Source: Thermoleophilia bacterium
GTDB taxonomy: Bacteria > Actinomycetota > Thermoleophilia > Gaiellales > Gaiellaceae
Direction of reading: 5' to 3'
Assembly (NCBI GenBank): GCA_023382435.1
Contig: JAHDVS010000001.1
Coordinates: forward strand, 1-64,000
Length of the DNA stretch: 64,000 bases
Shown: in pieces, positions 15,270 to 24,251 of the stretch
How positions within the stretch are numbered: position 1 is the stretch's first letter
Layout of the letters: the number at the start of each line of letters is the position of its first letter
Notes under the pieces: generated by a model
What the model was told of the DNA's origin: nothing
The model's input: only the letters and a program-made list of their open reading frames with translations
The model's database searches: none
Position numbers and translations under genes: made by a program

Positions 15270-15387
15270 CGTCTTCCCGGATCAGACGCTCGATCTCTTC
15301 CAGCTTAGCGTCGATGCCCATGAGAAACCGCATGATCAGGGACAGATCAGCCCTGATCGGCGCGAACTCACGCGGCCGCGCGAACAT
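15241..15387 (-). CDS. Small acidic-tailed hypothetical protein (48 aa)
   Basis: ATG at 15387, 48 residues; a GTG at 15393 would add two. A short amphipathic part (IRADLSLIMRFLMGIDAKLE) is followed by an acidic tail with DDDEEE. AT-rich codons (ctg atc atg cgg ttt ctc atg) stand out from the surroundings. It overlaps the 58-residue frame in a different frame, so the two would be translationally coupled. No family recognised. Intergenic 15388-15451 shows nothing further. Confidence 0.35.
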   Translation of the reverse strand: MFARPREFAPIRADLSLIMRFLMGIDAKLEEIERLIREDDDEEEGTDS

Positions 15388-15451
15388 CCGCACATCGTGC
15401 CGCTCCCCACCCGGCCTGACAAGATGGCCGGGCCGGACCGGGCCGGGCCGG

Positions 15452-15898
15452 CTACCCCGGCCGTCCCCGCCGCCAGCGCTCGAGCTTGGCGCGGGTCTCC
15501 GGGTCGAGCGCGTCCTCGATCTTCGAGCGGCCCGCCGGTCCCGGCTGCGGCGGTCGCTCCGCCGCGAGCTCGCGCATGAACTGGCGGGAGGAGACGCGCT
15601 CCACCCACGGGCCGGCGGTCTGGCGGATCGCCGCGTCCGAGGAGACGACCGCGACCCGCTCCGCCGTGCGCCGCTCGGCGGCGATCCGCTCGATCAGCTC
15701 GTCCGCGTGCTCGGCGAAGCGAACCTCGAGCGGCCCGACCCGCCGCTCCTCCCCCGCCCCGTCGAAGACGACGACGCCGCGCGCGCCCCTGAGCGCGACG
15801 AAGCCGGCGAGCCGGTCGACGAGCTCCTCTCGCGAGGCGACCGGCCCCGCGTGGAGGAGGTTGTAGCCGTCGAACACGTACAGGGTCGGCTCAGGCAC
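15452..15898 (-). CDS. NYN domain protein (YacP/Rae1-like putative RNase)
   Basis: 148 residues. The opening LYVFDGYNLLHAGPVASREELVDRLAGF carries the first catalytic-type Asp of the NYN/PIN fold, followed by GVVVFDGAGEER and VAVVSSDAAIRQTAGP with further Asp residues. B. subtilis Rae1 of this family cleaves mRNA in the ribosomal A site. The gene follows and overlaps rlmB by 8 bp, the same context as yacP next to the rRNA methyltransferase in Firmicutes, which supports the assignment. Confidence 0.85.
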   Translation of the reverse strand: MPEPTLYVFDGYNLLHAGPVASREELVDRLAGFVALRGARGVVVFDGAGEERRVGPLEVRFAEHADELIERIAAERRTAERVAVVSSDAAIRQTAGPWVERVSSRQFMRELAAERPPQPGPAGRSKIEDALDPETRAKLERWRRGRPG

Positions 15899-16607
15899 GT
15901 TGGCGGGCGGCCTCGAACAGCATGACGCCAGCGGCGACGCTCACGTTCAGCGAGGCGACGCGGCCGGTCAGCGGGATCGAGATCGCTCCGTCGCACGCGC
16001 GCAGCACGCCCGGCCGCACGCCCGCGCCCTCGGCACCGAGGACGAGCGCGGTGCCGCCGGTCAGGTCGGTCTGCCACAGCGACGCGTCCGCGTCCTCGGC
16101 GGCCGCCCAGACCCAGAGGTCGGCCCGCTTGATCTCGCCCAGGTAGCGGGCGAGGTTGACCACGACCGCGACCGGCAGATGCTCGACGGCGCCGGCGGAG
16201 GCCCTGCAGACGGCGGCCGTGACACGCGCCGCGCCCCGCTCCGGGAGCACGACGCCGCTCGCCCCCGCCCCCTCCGCGCTGCGGCAGACGGCGCCGAGGT
16301 TGTGCGGGTCGGTGACGCCGTCGAGGCAGACGACGAGCGGACGCTCCCCCGCGGCCAGCTCGTGCGCCTCGGCGTAGCGGTACGGCTCGCAGAACGCGAC
16401 CACGCCCTGGTGGTCGCGCGTCCCCGCCGCGGCCGTGAGCGCAGCCTCGGGCCGCACCTGCACCCGCGGGCCCGGCGCCTCGCGCAACCACATCTCGGCC
16501 GCGAGCGCCCGCTCGCTCGCGAGCAGCTCGGCCACCTCCCGCCGCCCGGCCCGCAGCACCTCCCGGACGGGGTGGCGCCCGTAGACGAGCTCCCGGGGGG
16601 CGGTCAC
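15891..16607 (-). CDS. rlmB: 23S rRNA (guanosine-2'-O)-methyltransferase, SpoU/TrmH family
   Basis: 238 residues. An N-terminal substrate-binding domain (ELVYGRHPVREVLRAG) leads to the knotted SPOUT domain with DGVTDPHNLGAVCRSAEGAG, LVLGAEGAGVRPGVL and IPLTGRVASLNVSVAAGVML, the three SpoU motifs. It methylates a ribose in 23S rRNA (G2251 in E. coli). The GTG start overlaps the cysS stop (GTGA). The cysS-rlmB-NYN order is common in Gram-positives. Confidence 0.93.
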   Translation of the reverse strand: MTAPRELVYGRHPVREVLRAGRREVAELLASERALAAEMWLREAPGPRVQVRPEAALTAAAGTRDHQGVVAFCEPYRYAEAHELAAGERPLVVCLDGVTDPHNLGAVCRSAEGAGASGVVLPERGAARVTAAVCRASAGAVEHLPVAVVVNLARYLGEIKRADLWVWAAAEDADASLWQTDLTGGTALVLGAEGAGVRPGVLRACDGAISIPLTGRVASLNVSVAAGVMLFEAARQRA

Positions 16608-17887
16608 TGCCGGCGCACGAGCTGGAAGCCGGGCTCCTCGGCGACGTCGCGCACGTCCCAGCCGGCCCCGGCGATCTGCTCGCGCAGCCGGTCGGCTTCT
16701 GCGAAGTCGCGGGCCGCCCGCGCCTCGAGTCGCCGGGCAGCCAGCTCGGCGACCCCGGCCGGGGCGGCGTCGAGCGCGGCGAGCATCTCGAGCCCGAACA
16801 CCTCGAGCCCGCGGCGCAGCTCACCGGTGGCGCCGCGCGCGCGCCACTCGTGGAGGACGGCGAGCGCCTCGGGGGTGTTGAAGTCGTCGTCGAGCGCGGC
16901 GGCGAACGGCTCCCAGTCGCCCGCGGCGGCCGGCTCGGGGTGGAGTCGGAACGCGTTGCGGAACGCCTCCGCCTGCGCCGCCGCGGCCGCCATCGTCTCG
17001 TCGGAGAAGTCGACCGGCTTGCGCCAGTGCGCGGTCAGGAAGAACACGAGCAGCGCCTCGCGGCCCCAGCGCTCGAGCACGTCGCGCAGCGAGGCCACGT
17101 TGCCGAGCGACTTCGACATCTTCTCGCCGGTGAAGCGCAGCATCCCGTTGTGCATCCAGACGCGGGCGAACTCGCGCCCGGCACCGCGGGACTGGGCGAG
17201 CTCGTTCTCGTGGTGGGGGAAGACGAGGTCGAGACCGCCGCCGTGGATCTCGAAGGCCGGGCCGAGGTATTTCTCGGCCATCGCGGAGCACTCGATGTGC
17301 CAGCCGGGCCGCCCGCCGCCCCAGTAGGGCCAGGACGTGTCCTCGCCAGGCTTCGTCCGCTTCCAGAGCGCGAAGTCGCGGGGATCCTCCTTGAGCGGGT
17401 TGGGCTCCTGCTCCTCCACCTGGTCGGGCCGCTGCCCCGAGAGCCGTCCGTACTCGGCAAGCCGGGCGACGCGGAAGTAGACGTCGCCGTCGACCTCGTA
17501 GGCGAGGCCCCGCTCGAGCAGCTCCTCGATCAGGCTGACGATCTCGGGAACCGTCTCCGACGCCTTCGGCTCGACGTCCGGGCGCCCCAGCCCGAGCGCA
17601 TCCGTGTCCTCGACGTACCAGCGTGAGGCCCGCTCGGCCAGCTCGGCACTCGCCCCCGGAGCGGCGTCGTAGATCTTGTCGTTGATGTCGGTGATGTTCT
17701 CGACGAGGGTGACCTCGTAGCCGCGGCGCTCGAGCCAGCGCTTCACCCACATCGAGATCACGAACGGGCGGGCGTTGCCGACGTGGATGCGCTGGTAGAC
17801 GGTCGGCCCGCAGACGTACATGCCGATCGGCCCCGGCGGGGGCGGCAGCTCCTCCTTGCGCCGGCTGAGCGTGCTGTAGAGCCGCAT
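16604..17887 (-). CDS. cysS: Cysteinyl-tRNA synthetase
   Basis: 427 residues. Class I synthetase with MYVCGPTVYQRIHVGNARPF (zinc Cys and the HIGH-like HVGN), WHIECSAMAEKYLG and HHENELAQS (remaining zinc ligands) and KMSKSLGN. The length is slightly short of the usual 460, mostly in the C-terminal anticodon part, which still has the conserved RDFAEADRLREQIAGAGWDV end. Attaches cysteine to tRNA-Cys. It could also be a MshC-like ligase for mycothiol, but the length, full zinc site and rlmB linkage favour CysS. Confidence 0.95.
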   Translation of the reverse strand: MRLYSTLSRRKEELPPPPGPIGMYVCGPTVYQRIHVGNARPFVISMWVKRWLERRGYEVTLVENITDINDKIYDAAPGASAELAERASRWYVEDTDALGLGRPDVEPKASETVPEIVSLIEELLERGLAYEVDGDVYFRVARLAEYGRLSGQRPDQVEEQEPNPLKEDPRDFALWKRTKPGEDTSWPYWGGGRPGWHIECSAMAEKYLGPAFEIHGGGLDLVFPHHENELAQSRGAGREFARVWMHNGMLRFTGEKMSKSLGNVASLRDVLERWGREALLVFFLTAHWRKPVDFSDETMAAAAAQAEAFRNAFRLHPEPAAAGDWEPFAAALDDDFNTPEALAVLHEWRARGATGELRRGLEVFGLEMLAALDAAPAGVAELAARRLEARAARDFAEADRLREQIAGAGWDVRDVAEEPGFQLVRRQ

Positions 17888-17892
17888 CCCGG

Positions 17893-19512
17893 CTAGAACA
17901 CCGGCGTCTCGCGCCAGACGCCCCAGACCTCTCGCAGCGCGTCGCACATCTCGCCCATCGTGACGTCGGCGCGAGCGGCGTCGATGATCGCGCCCATCAG
18001 GTTCACGTCCCCGGCCGCGTCCGCCGCGAGCCGCTCGAGCGCGCGCCGCGCAGCCTCCGCGTCCCTCGAGGCCCTGAGCGCGCGCACCCGCTCGGCCTGC
18101 TCGCGCTCGAGCGCCGGGTCGACGTGGAAGAGCGGCACCTCCGGCTCGCCGCCCTCCACGTACGCGTTCACGCTCACGATCCGCCGTTCCTCCCGCTCCA
18201 GCTCGGCCTGGAAGCGGAACGCCGCCTCCGCGATCTCCGACTGGAAGAAGTTCTGCTCGATCGCCGCGATCACCCCGCCGAGGCGCTCGATCCGCTCGAA
18301 GTACTCGTACGCCTCCCGCTCGAGACGATCGGTCAGGGCCTCGAGAAACCAGGAGCCGCCCAGCGGATCCGGCGTCGACGCCACCCCCGTCTCCTCCGCG
18401 ATCACCTGCTGCGTGCGCAACGCGATCTTGACCGCGGCCTCCGTCGGCAGCGCGAGCGCCTCGTCGAACGAGTTCGTGTGCAGCGACTGCGTCCCGCCCA
18501 GCACCGCGGCCAGCGCCTCGATCGCCGTGCGCACGATGTTCAGCTCCGGCTGCTGCGCCGTCAGTGACACCCCGGCGGTCTGCGAATGGAAGCGCATCAG
18601 CATGCTCCGCTCGTCCTTTGCCCCGTAGCGGTCGCGCAGCTCGCGCGCCCAGATTCGCCTCGCCGCCCGGTACTTCGCGATCTCCTCGAAGAAATCGATG
18701 TGCGCGTTGAAGAAGAACGACAGCCTCGGCGCGAACTCGTCCACCGACAGGCCCCGCTCGAGCCCCCATTCCACGTACGTGAACCCGTCCGCGAGCGTGA
18801 ACGCGAGCTCCTGCGCCGCGGTCGAGCCCGCCTCCCGGATGTGGTAGCCGGAGACGGAGATCGGATGCCAGAGCGGCATCTCCCGCGCGCAGAACTCGAC
18901 CATGTCCGTGACCAGGCGCATCGACGGCCCCGGCGGGAAGATCCACTCCTTCTGCGCGATGTACTCCTTCAGGATGTCCGTCTGCGCTGTCCCCCGCAGC
19001 GCCGCCCTCGGCACCCCCTGCTCCTCCGCCACGCACACGTAGAAGCCGAGCAGGATCGCCGCCGGCGAGTTGATCGTCATCGACGTCGACACCTCGCCCA
19101 GCGGGATCCCCGCGAACAGCTCCCGCATGTCGGCGAGCGAGTCGACCGCGACGCCCTCCCGCCCCACCTCGCCCAGCGAGCGCGGATGGTCCGAGTCGTA
19201 GCCCATCAGCGTCGGCATGTCGAACGCCGTCGACAATCCCGTCTGCCCGTGCTCGAGCAGGTAGCGGAACCGCTCGTTCGTGTCCCGCGCCGTCCCGAAC
19301 CCCGCGAACTGGCGCATCGTCCACAGCCGACCCCGGTACATCGACGGGTACACGCCCCGCGTGAACGGAAACACCCCCGGATCCCCCAGGTCGCGGCCGT
19401 AATCCACGGCCACGCTCGCCGGCGAGTACAGCGGCTCTACCTCGATCCCCGACATGGTCGAGAAAGAAGCGGGGCGCTCGCTCGTCGCGCGGCGGTTCTC
19501 GGTCGTCGCCAT
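17893..19512 (-). CDS. Methylmalonyl-CoA mutase family, large (alpha) subunit
   Basis: 539 residues from the ATG at 19512, which has AGGAGGTGACGTGG directly before it. The TIM-barrel catalytic domain is complete: [57 protein letters not shown], then [20 protein letters not shown] and [20 protein letters not shown]. The B12-binding domain (DxHxxG) is absent, so this is the separate-subunit type and needs a small cobalamin-binding partner not found in this window. The substrate may be methylmalonyl-, isobutyryl- or another branched acyl-CoA. It ends 5 bp before cysS. Confidence 0.9.
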   Translation of the reverse strand: MATTENRRATSERPASFSTMSGIEVEPLYSPASVAVDYGRDLGDPGVFPFTRGVYPSMYRGRLWTMRQFAGFGTARDTNERFRYLLEHGQTGLSTAFDMPTLMGYDSDHPRSLGEVGREGVAVDSLADMRELFAGIPLGEVSTSMTINSPAAILLGFYVCVAEEQGVPRAALRGTAQTDILKEYIAQKEWIFPPGPSMRLVTDMVEFCAREMPLWHPISVSGYHIREAGSTAAQELAFTLADGFTYVEWGLERGLSVDEFAPRLSFFFNAHIDFFEEIAKYRAARRIWARELRDRYGAKDERSMLMRFHSQTAGVSLTAQQPELNIVRTAIEALAAVLGGTQSLHTNSFDEALALPTEAAVKIALRTQQVIAEETGVASTPDPLGGSWFLEALTDRLEREAYEYFERIERLGGVIAAIEQNFFQSEIAEAAFRFQAELEREERRIVSVNAYVEGGEPEVPLFHVDPALEREQAERVRALRASRDAEAARRALERLAADAAGDVNLMGAIIDAARADVTMGEMCDALREVWGVWRETPVF

Positions 19513-19517
19513 CCACG

Positions 19518-20597
19518 TCACCTCCTGACTGGAGTATCGGCGCTCAGCGCCGCTCGCGCGCGGCGAAGCGCCTCGTCGCGGGGCAGCGCGTGGAGGACCG
19601 CCCACAGCTCGGGGCCGCGCTCCGCGCCGGTGAGCACGAGCCGCAGCGCGCGCAGGTCGCCACCCGCGGCCTTCAGCTCCCGCACGAGCGCGCGCGCGGC
19701 GTCCGCGTCGAGCTCGTCCCCCGCCGCCGCTCGCAGCGCCGCGAAGCGATCGAGCGTCGCGGGCGAAGACGTGGCGGCGGGCAGCGGCGCCTCGAGCAGC
19801 GAGCGCGCGAGCTCGCGCGCCTCGACGAGCGTGCGCGCCCCGCGCAACGCCGGGGCCAGCCGGGAAGGCGCGTCAGCTCGCGCACACAGCGCCGCATCGG
19901 AGAGCGCGGCGATCGCGTCGATCGCGAGCCTGCCGATACGGGCCCGGTCGAGCTGCACGTCCGCGCGGGGCAGATCGAGCTCGTCGAGGTAGGCGACGAG
20001 CGCCTCGGCCGGGATCCCCTGCTCGCGCAACTCGGCGATCGAGACGGCGCCGTCGCGCTTGGAGAGCTTCGCGCCGCCGGGCCCGACGAGCAGCCCGTGG
20101 TGGATGTACTCGGGCGGGTCGGCCCCGAGCGCCCGCGCGAGCGCCTGGTGCAGCGACGTGTTCGGGAGGTGGTCGCGCCCGCGGATCACGTGCGTGATCC
20201 GAAGCTCGGCGTCGTCGACGACGGAGGCGAGGTGGAAGGTGGCGGAGCCGTCCGGGCGCAGCAGCGTCGCGCGGCGCTCCCCGCGGAAGCGGACGGCACC
20301 CGCCTCCTCGTGCGCCGCCCCGGTAGCGAGCAGCCGTGCGGCCGCATCGCGGTAAAGCGGGCCGCGCTCGCTCTGCCGCAGCGGCCCCTCGTCCCAGCGG
20401 ATCCCGAGCCACTCGAGGTCGGAGAGGATCGCCGCCTCGGCAGCCGGGTCGGCCCGGGCCGCGTCGGTGTCGTCAATGCGCAGGACGAGCGTGCCGCCGC
20501 GCTCGTCGGCGAAGCGGCGGTTGGCACGCGCGGTCAGGGCGCTGCCGAGATGGAGCGAGCCGGTCGGGCTCGGCGCGAAGCGGACGCGCGTCGTCAC
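19518..20597 (-). CDS. gltX: Compact glutamyl-tRNA synthetase
   Basis: 359 residues, GTG start. The catalytic domain has the signature [53 protein letters not shown] and the KMSKS-like [14 protein letters not shown]. The anticodon-binding region is reduced to about 120 residues but keeps the final [19 protein letters not shown] motif of GluRS, which argues against a GluQ-type enzyme. Normal GluRS has about 470 residues, so this is unusually short. It may be a genuine compact lineage form or a paralogue. It ends 5 bp before the mutase start. Confidence 0.8.
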   Translation of the reverse strand: MTTRVRFAPSPTGSLHLGSALTARANRRFADERGGTLVLRIDDTDAARADPAAEAAILSDLEWLGIRWDEGPLRQSERGPLYRDAAARLLATGAAHEEAGAVRFRGERRATLLRPDGSATFHLASVVDDAELRITHVIRGRDHLPNTSLHQALARALGADPPEYIHHGLLVGPGGAKLSKRDGAVSIAELREQGIPAEALVAYLDELDLPRADVQLDRARIGRLAIDAIAALSDAALCARADAPSRLAPALRGARTLVEARELARSLLEAPLPAATSSPATLDRFAALRAAAGDELDADAARALVRELKAAGGDLRALRLVLTGAERGPELWAVLHALPRDEALRRARAALSADTPVRR

Positions 20598-20648
20598 CGG
20601 GTCAGCGTAGCGCCCGCGCCGCCCGGCGTCCGGCCCGCGATCCAGCTG

Positions 20649-21194
20649 CTATCGCCGGGCGGCCCCGTGCAGGAACTGCTCGACGGCGGCCGCGGCCACC
20701 TCCTCGACCCCGACCCCGTGCCGCCAGGCGTGCTCGACACCGGCGAGGAGGAGGCTCGCGTAGCTCGCGACCTGCCACTCGATCTCGACGTCGTCGCGGA
20801 CGAGCTCCTCGCGGCGGGCCCGGTCGAGCACCGCGTGCATGCGGCCGACCACGAGCTCCTCGGCCGCCTCGTGCTCGGGCAGCCGGGGCTCGCGCAGCAT
20901 GACGATGTAGCGGGTACCGACGGTAAGAACTGCCCTGGCCATGCGCGCGAGCGCCTCCTCGGGCGGCACCTCGTCGAGTTGCGCCTCCTCGAGTCGCTGC
21001 GCCGCCTCGGCGATCGCGGCCAGGCAGACGGCGTGCACGAGGCTCTCACGGCTCGGGAAGTAGCGATAGAGCGTCGCACGGCCGACGCCGGCGGCCTCGG
21101 CGACCGCGGCCATGCTGACGTCGATTCCCTCGGTGGCGAGGAGCCCGGCTGCGGCGCGGATGACCCCCTCGCGGACGTGCTCGCCGGCGGTCAC
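20649..21194 (-). CDS. TetR family transcriptional regulator
   Basis: 181 residues. The N-terminal helix-turn-helix is clear (VREGVIRAAAGLLATEGIDV, AAVAEAAGVGRATLYRYFPS), followed by an all-helical ligand domain. The GTG start overlaps the stop of the MMPL transporter gene (GTGA), so both come from one mRNA. It very probably represses the operon by binding the palindrome at the transporter gene start and releases on binding a substrate of the pump. Confidence 0.92.
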   Translation of the reverse strand: MTAGEHVREGVIRAAAGLLATEGIDVSMAAVAEAAGVGRATLYRYFPSRESLVHAVCLAAIAEAAQRLEEAQLDEVPPEEALARMARAVLTVGTRYIVMLREPRLPEHEAAEELVVGRMHAVLDRARREELVRDDVEIEWQVASYASLLLAGVEHAWRHGVGVEEVAAAAVEQFLHGAARR

Positions 21195-23452
21195 TCCGGC
21201 TCGGCCTCCCCGACCGCAGCCGCTCCGCCCGCAGCGCTACCGGCAGCCGCCTCGGCGACGGGCGGCTCGATCGTCAGGTTCGGCAGCAGGCGGTCGAGCC
21301 AGCGCGGCATGTACCAGGCGCGCTCGCCGAGCAGCCACATCAGCGCGGGGACGAGCACGAGGCGCACGACAAACGCGTCGATCACGATCGCGGCGCCGAG
21401 GGCGACCCCGAACTCCTTGATGACGCGGTCGGAGCCGAGGACGAACGAGAAGAAGACCACGGCCATGATCAGGGCCGCGGCGACGACGACCCGCCCGATC
21501 GCGCCGACGCCGTCGATGATCGCCCGGCGGGGCTCGTCACCGTGGACGTACTCCTCCCTGATCCGGCTGACCAGGAACACCTCGTAGTCGGTCGAGAGCC
21601 CGAACAGGATCGCGAGCACGATCACCGGCAGGAACGACTCGATCGGCCCGGTCGTGTCGAGCCCGACCAGGCTGGAGCCCCAGCCGAACTGGAACACCGC
21701 CACCAGCACGCCGAACGCGGCGAGGGCCGATGCCGCCGTCGTCAGCGACGCCTTGATCGCCACGACGATGGAGCGGAACGCCATCGACAGGATCAGGAAG
21801 GTGATGCCCATCGCGACGAGCAGGAAGATGGGTAGGCGGCTGAAGATCTGCGCGGCGATGTCCTCGAACGCCGCGGTCTGGCCGCCGACGAAGGCGCTGC
21901 CCCCGGTGCCGGCGAGCGTGTCGGGCACCGTCGCGGCGCGGAGGCTCTCGACGAGATCGGCGGTCTCCTCCGAGTCGGGCGGCGTGGTCGGGTAGGCGAC
22001 GATCAGGGCCGTGTCCCCGGCGTCGTTGACGCTCGGCTTGCGCACCGAGGCGATCCCGTCGGTCTCGCGGAGCCGCTCGACGAGCCGCTCGGCCGCCCCG
22101 GGCGCGCCGCGCTGGTCGACGGCGATCAGGAGCGGGCCGTTGAAGCCCGCGCCGAAGCCCTCCGCGAGCAGGTCGTAGGCGCGACGAGTCGTCGTGCTCG
22201 TCGGGCTCGAGCCCGCGTCGCTCGAGCCGAGACGTGCCCAGCCGCCGGGGGTCGCGAGCAGGCCGAGGAGCAGGAGGGCGACGGTCAGGGAGAGCCCCGG
22301 CCGCCGGGTCACGAGACGCGCCCAGCGGGCTGGCAGCGACCGCTGCCGCGCCGCGTAGGAGTCGTCCTGAACCTTGATGAACGGAACCCGGCCCCGGTCG
22401 ATCCGGTGCCCGAGCAGGCTGAGCACGGCCGGGAGCAGCGTGATCGCGGCGAGCACGGCGACGATGACCGTGATCGCGGCGCCGAGCCCGAGCTTGGTCA
22501 CGAAGTCGAGCCCGATCACGGCGAGCGCCGAGATCGAGATCGCGACCGTGGCGCCGGCGAAGATCACGGCCCGGCCGGCCGTGGCGGTGGCGGCCGCGGC
22601 GGCGTCCACGGGGGAGAGGCCGTCGTGGAGAGCCTGGCGGAAGCGGGTGACGATGAAGAGGGCGTAGTCGATCCCGACGCCGAGCCCGATCATCGTCGCG
22701 AGCGTAGGCGTGACCGTGTTGAACGTGGTCACGGCGGCGGCGAGCATGAGCAGCGAGAGCCCCGTGCCGAGAGCGACGAGGGCGAGCAGGATCGGCAGGC
22801 CCATGGCGACGACGCTGCCGAACACGATCACGAGGATCACGACGGCGGCGATCAGCCCGAGCAACTCGCTCTTGCCGGTCTCGGGCTCCTCGGAGGCGGC
22901 GAGTACGGCGCCCGTGAACTCGGCCTGAACCGGCGAGCCCTCGACGGCGGCGAGCACGTCCTCCTGGAGCCGCTCGACGTCCTCCTTGGGCACCTCGAAA
23001 CCGGGCCGGTCGAACTGGACGTCGGCGTAGGCGATCCGCCCGTCGTCCGAGAGCTCGCCCGCCTCGGGCTCGAAGGGGTCGCCGGCGCTCTCCACTCCCG
23101 GTATCTCCGCCGCCGCGGCCAGGGCCCGCTCGACCGCCTCCCTGCTCGCGGCGTCGTCGAGGCGGCCCTCGTCGACGGCGAAGACGAGGGTGGCAGAGTC
23201 TCCGGAGCGGTCGGGGAACCGCTCGTCGAGCAGGTCGAATGCCCGCTGCGCGTCCGAGTTCGGAATGCTGAAGTCGTCGACGAGCGTGCCGCCGGCCACC
23301 CTGCTGACCCCGACCACCGCGACCACGGCAGCGAGCCAGATCGCGATCGTCCGCCAGCGGTGCCGCGCGCACGCGCGACCGAGCCGCGCGAGCGCGCCCT
23401 CGTGGTCCGTGTGGTGTCCGGCGCCGCCCGCGCCCCCGTTCGTACCGCTCAC
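21191..23452 (-). CDS. MMPL/RND family transporter
   Basis: 753 residues from the GTG at 23452, preferred because GAGGAGG lies 5 bp before it; a TTG at 23479 sits inside the operator palindrome. Two repeats, each with one helix, a large extracellular loop and five helices: loop 1 at about 50-185 and loop 2 at about 405-535. Helix motifs such as GLGVGIDYALFIVTRFRQ and FGLSTDYEVFLVSRIREEY carry the proton-relay Asp pairs of MMPL proteins. The C-terminus is Ala/Gly-rich. Family members export lipids or drugs at the inner membrane. It forms an operon with the downstream tetR gene. Confidence 0.92.
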   Translation of the reverse strand: MSGTNGGAGGAGHHTDHEGALARLGRACARHRWRTIAIWLAAVVAVVGVSRVAGGTLVDDFSIPNSDAQRAFDLLDERFPDRSGDSATLVFAVDEGRLDDAASREAVERALAAAAEIPGVESAGDPFEPEAGELSDDGRIAYADVQFDRPGFEVPKEDVERLQEDVLAAVEGSPVQAEFTGAVLAASEEPETGKSELLGLIAAVVILVIVFGSVVAMGLPILLALVALGTGLSLLMLAAAVTTFNTVTPTLATMIGLGVGIDYALFIVTRFRQALHDGLSPVDAAAAATATAGRAVIFAGATVAISISALAVIGLDFVTKLGLGAAITVIVAVLAAITLLPAVLSLLGHRIDRGRVPFIKVQDDSYAARQRSLPARWARLVTRRPGLSLTVALLLLGLLATPGGWARLGSSDAGSSPTSTTTRRAYDLLAEGFGAGFNGPLLIAVDQRGAPGAAERLVERLRETDGIASVRKPSVNDAGDTALIVAYPTTPPDSEETADLVESLRAATVPDTLAGTGGSAFVGGQTAAFEDIAAQIFSRLPIFLLVAMGITFLILSMAFRSIVVAIKASLTTAASALAAFGVLVAVFQFGWGSSLVGLDTTGPIESFLPVIVLAILFGLSTDYEVFLVSRIREEYVHGDEPRRAIIDGVGAIGRVVVAAALIMAVVFFSFVLGSDRVIKEFGVALGAAIVIDAFVVRLVLVPALMWLLGERAWYMPRWLDRLLPNLTIEPPVAEAAAGSAAGGAAAVGEAEPE

Positions 23453-23471
23453 GAAGCCCTCCTCGACGTCT

Positions 23472-23510
23472 TGAGACAACCGTGTCTCAGGACGTTACCG
23501 GATTGTCTCA
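23472..23510 (-). promoter_or_regulatory. Candidate TetR operator upstream of the MMPL gene
   Basis: A perfect inverted repeat TGAGACA-N4-TGTCTCA at 23472-23489, with a further half-site TGTCTCA at 23504-23510. It ends 19 bp before the preferred GTG start, where a repressor would block transcription. Confidence 0.7.
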
Positions 23511-23582
23511 AAGCCTGGCCGGGGGAACCGCGCCGCCGTCGCCGGTGGCCTCGTCCGCTTGCCCGGCTCGTAGTGAGGCGTC

Positions 23583-23680
23583 TCGCAACGTTGCACGGGA
23601 AACGGGGCGGGTTGCGGGCCGGACAGGTCCGGCCCCTACGTCGTTGCGACCGATCCCGGCCGGCGGGGTTGCGGTCGAAC
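23583..23680. repeat. Composite intergenic element, copy C
   Basis: GCGTCTCGCAACGTTG (from about 23578), GGGAAACGGGGCGGGTTGCG, a perfect palindrome GGGCCGGAC-AG-GTCCGGCCC (23616-23635), CCTACGTCGTTGCGACCGAT and CCCGGCCGGCGG. Part by part it matches copy B, and the 24-base palindrome core is identical to copy D at 62417. It fills the space between the MMPL operator and the stop of the OsmC gene. Confidence 0.7.
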
Positions 23681-23684
23681 AGCC

Positions 23685-24212
23685 TCAGTCCGGGCCGAGC
23701 CGCCAGCGGGTCTCGACGGGGACCGCGAGGCGCATGGCGCCGAGACCGGGGCAGCGCTCCTCGGCGAGCCGGACGAGCTCTCGCGCCGCCGCCTCGCCGG
23801 CGTCGGTCTCGAGCTCGATCTCGCAGGTGAGCCGCGCGAATCCTCTCGGCCCGTCCGCGATCCCGTAGAAGGCGGCGAGGTCGGCGTCGGCGCTGACGTC
23901 GACACGCAGGCTGCGAATGCCGATCCCGAGCAGGGCCGCGTTGACGGCGACGGTGATCGCGAGGCAGCTGCCGACGCCCGCGAGCATCGCCTCGAGCGGG
24001 TTCGGACCGAGGCCGGCGCCGGCGAAGCTCTCCGGCTCGTCGACGACGATCGTGTGGCCGCCGGCCCGCGTCTCCACGGTCAGGTTGCGGACGAGCTCGG
24101 CGCTCGCCCGGAAGCGGACCGTCGTGCCCGCGCCGCTGCGCGCCCCGGCCGCGCTGTCCGCGAGCACGCGGCGGATCTCCCCGGGGTTGTCGATCAGGCT
24201 GTCGGTGGCCAT
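23685..24212 (-). CDS. OsmC family peroxiredoxin-like protein
   Basis: 175 residues. FAGAGLGPNPLEAMLAGVGSCLAITV is the OsmC/Ohr helix carrying one redox Cys, and CEIELETD plus EERCPGLGAMRL carry further cysteines, the last being in the position of the second OsmC Cys. OsmC proteins reduce organic hydroperoxides; many family members of this subtype have unproven substrates. TACGCT (24224-24219) lies 6 nt before the ATG with no ribosome site. Confidence 0.85.
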   Translation of the reverse strand: MATDSLIDNPGEIRRVLADSAAGARSGAGTTVRFRASAELVRNLTVETRAGGHTIVVDEPESFAGAGLGPNPLEAMLAGVGSCLAITVAVNAALLGIGIRSLRVDVSADADLAAFYGIADGPRGFARLTCEIELETDAGEAAARELVRLAEERCPGLGAMRLAVPVETRWRLGPD

Positions 24213-24251
24213 CGGCGGAGCGTAGCGCCGCCCGAACGGAGGCGCGCGCCG

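Noticed and set aside
17888-19516. N-terminal extension of the cysS frame through the mutase gene
   Set aside because: The text before MRLYSTLSRRKEEL is a frame shadow of the mutase; CysS starts at 17887 by homology.
20649-23510. Horizontal island around the MMPL/TetR operon
   Set aside because: Base composition and codon use match the neighbours and there are no mobile-element traces.
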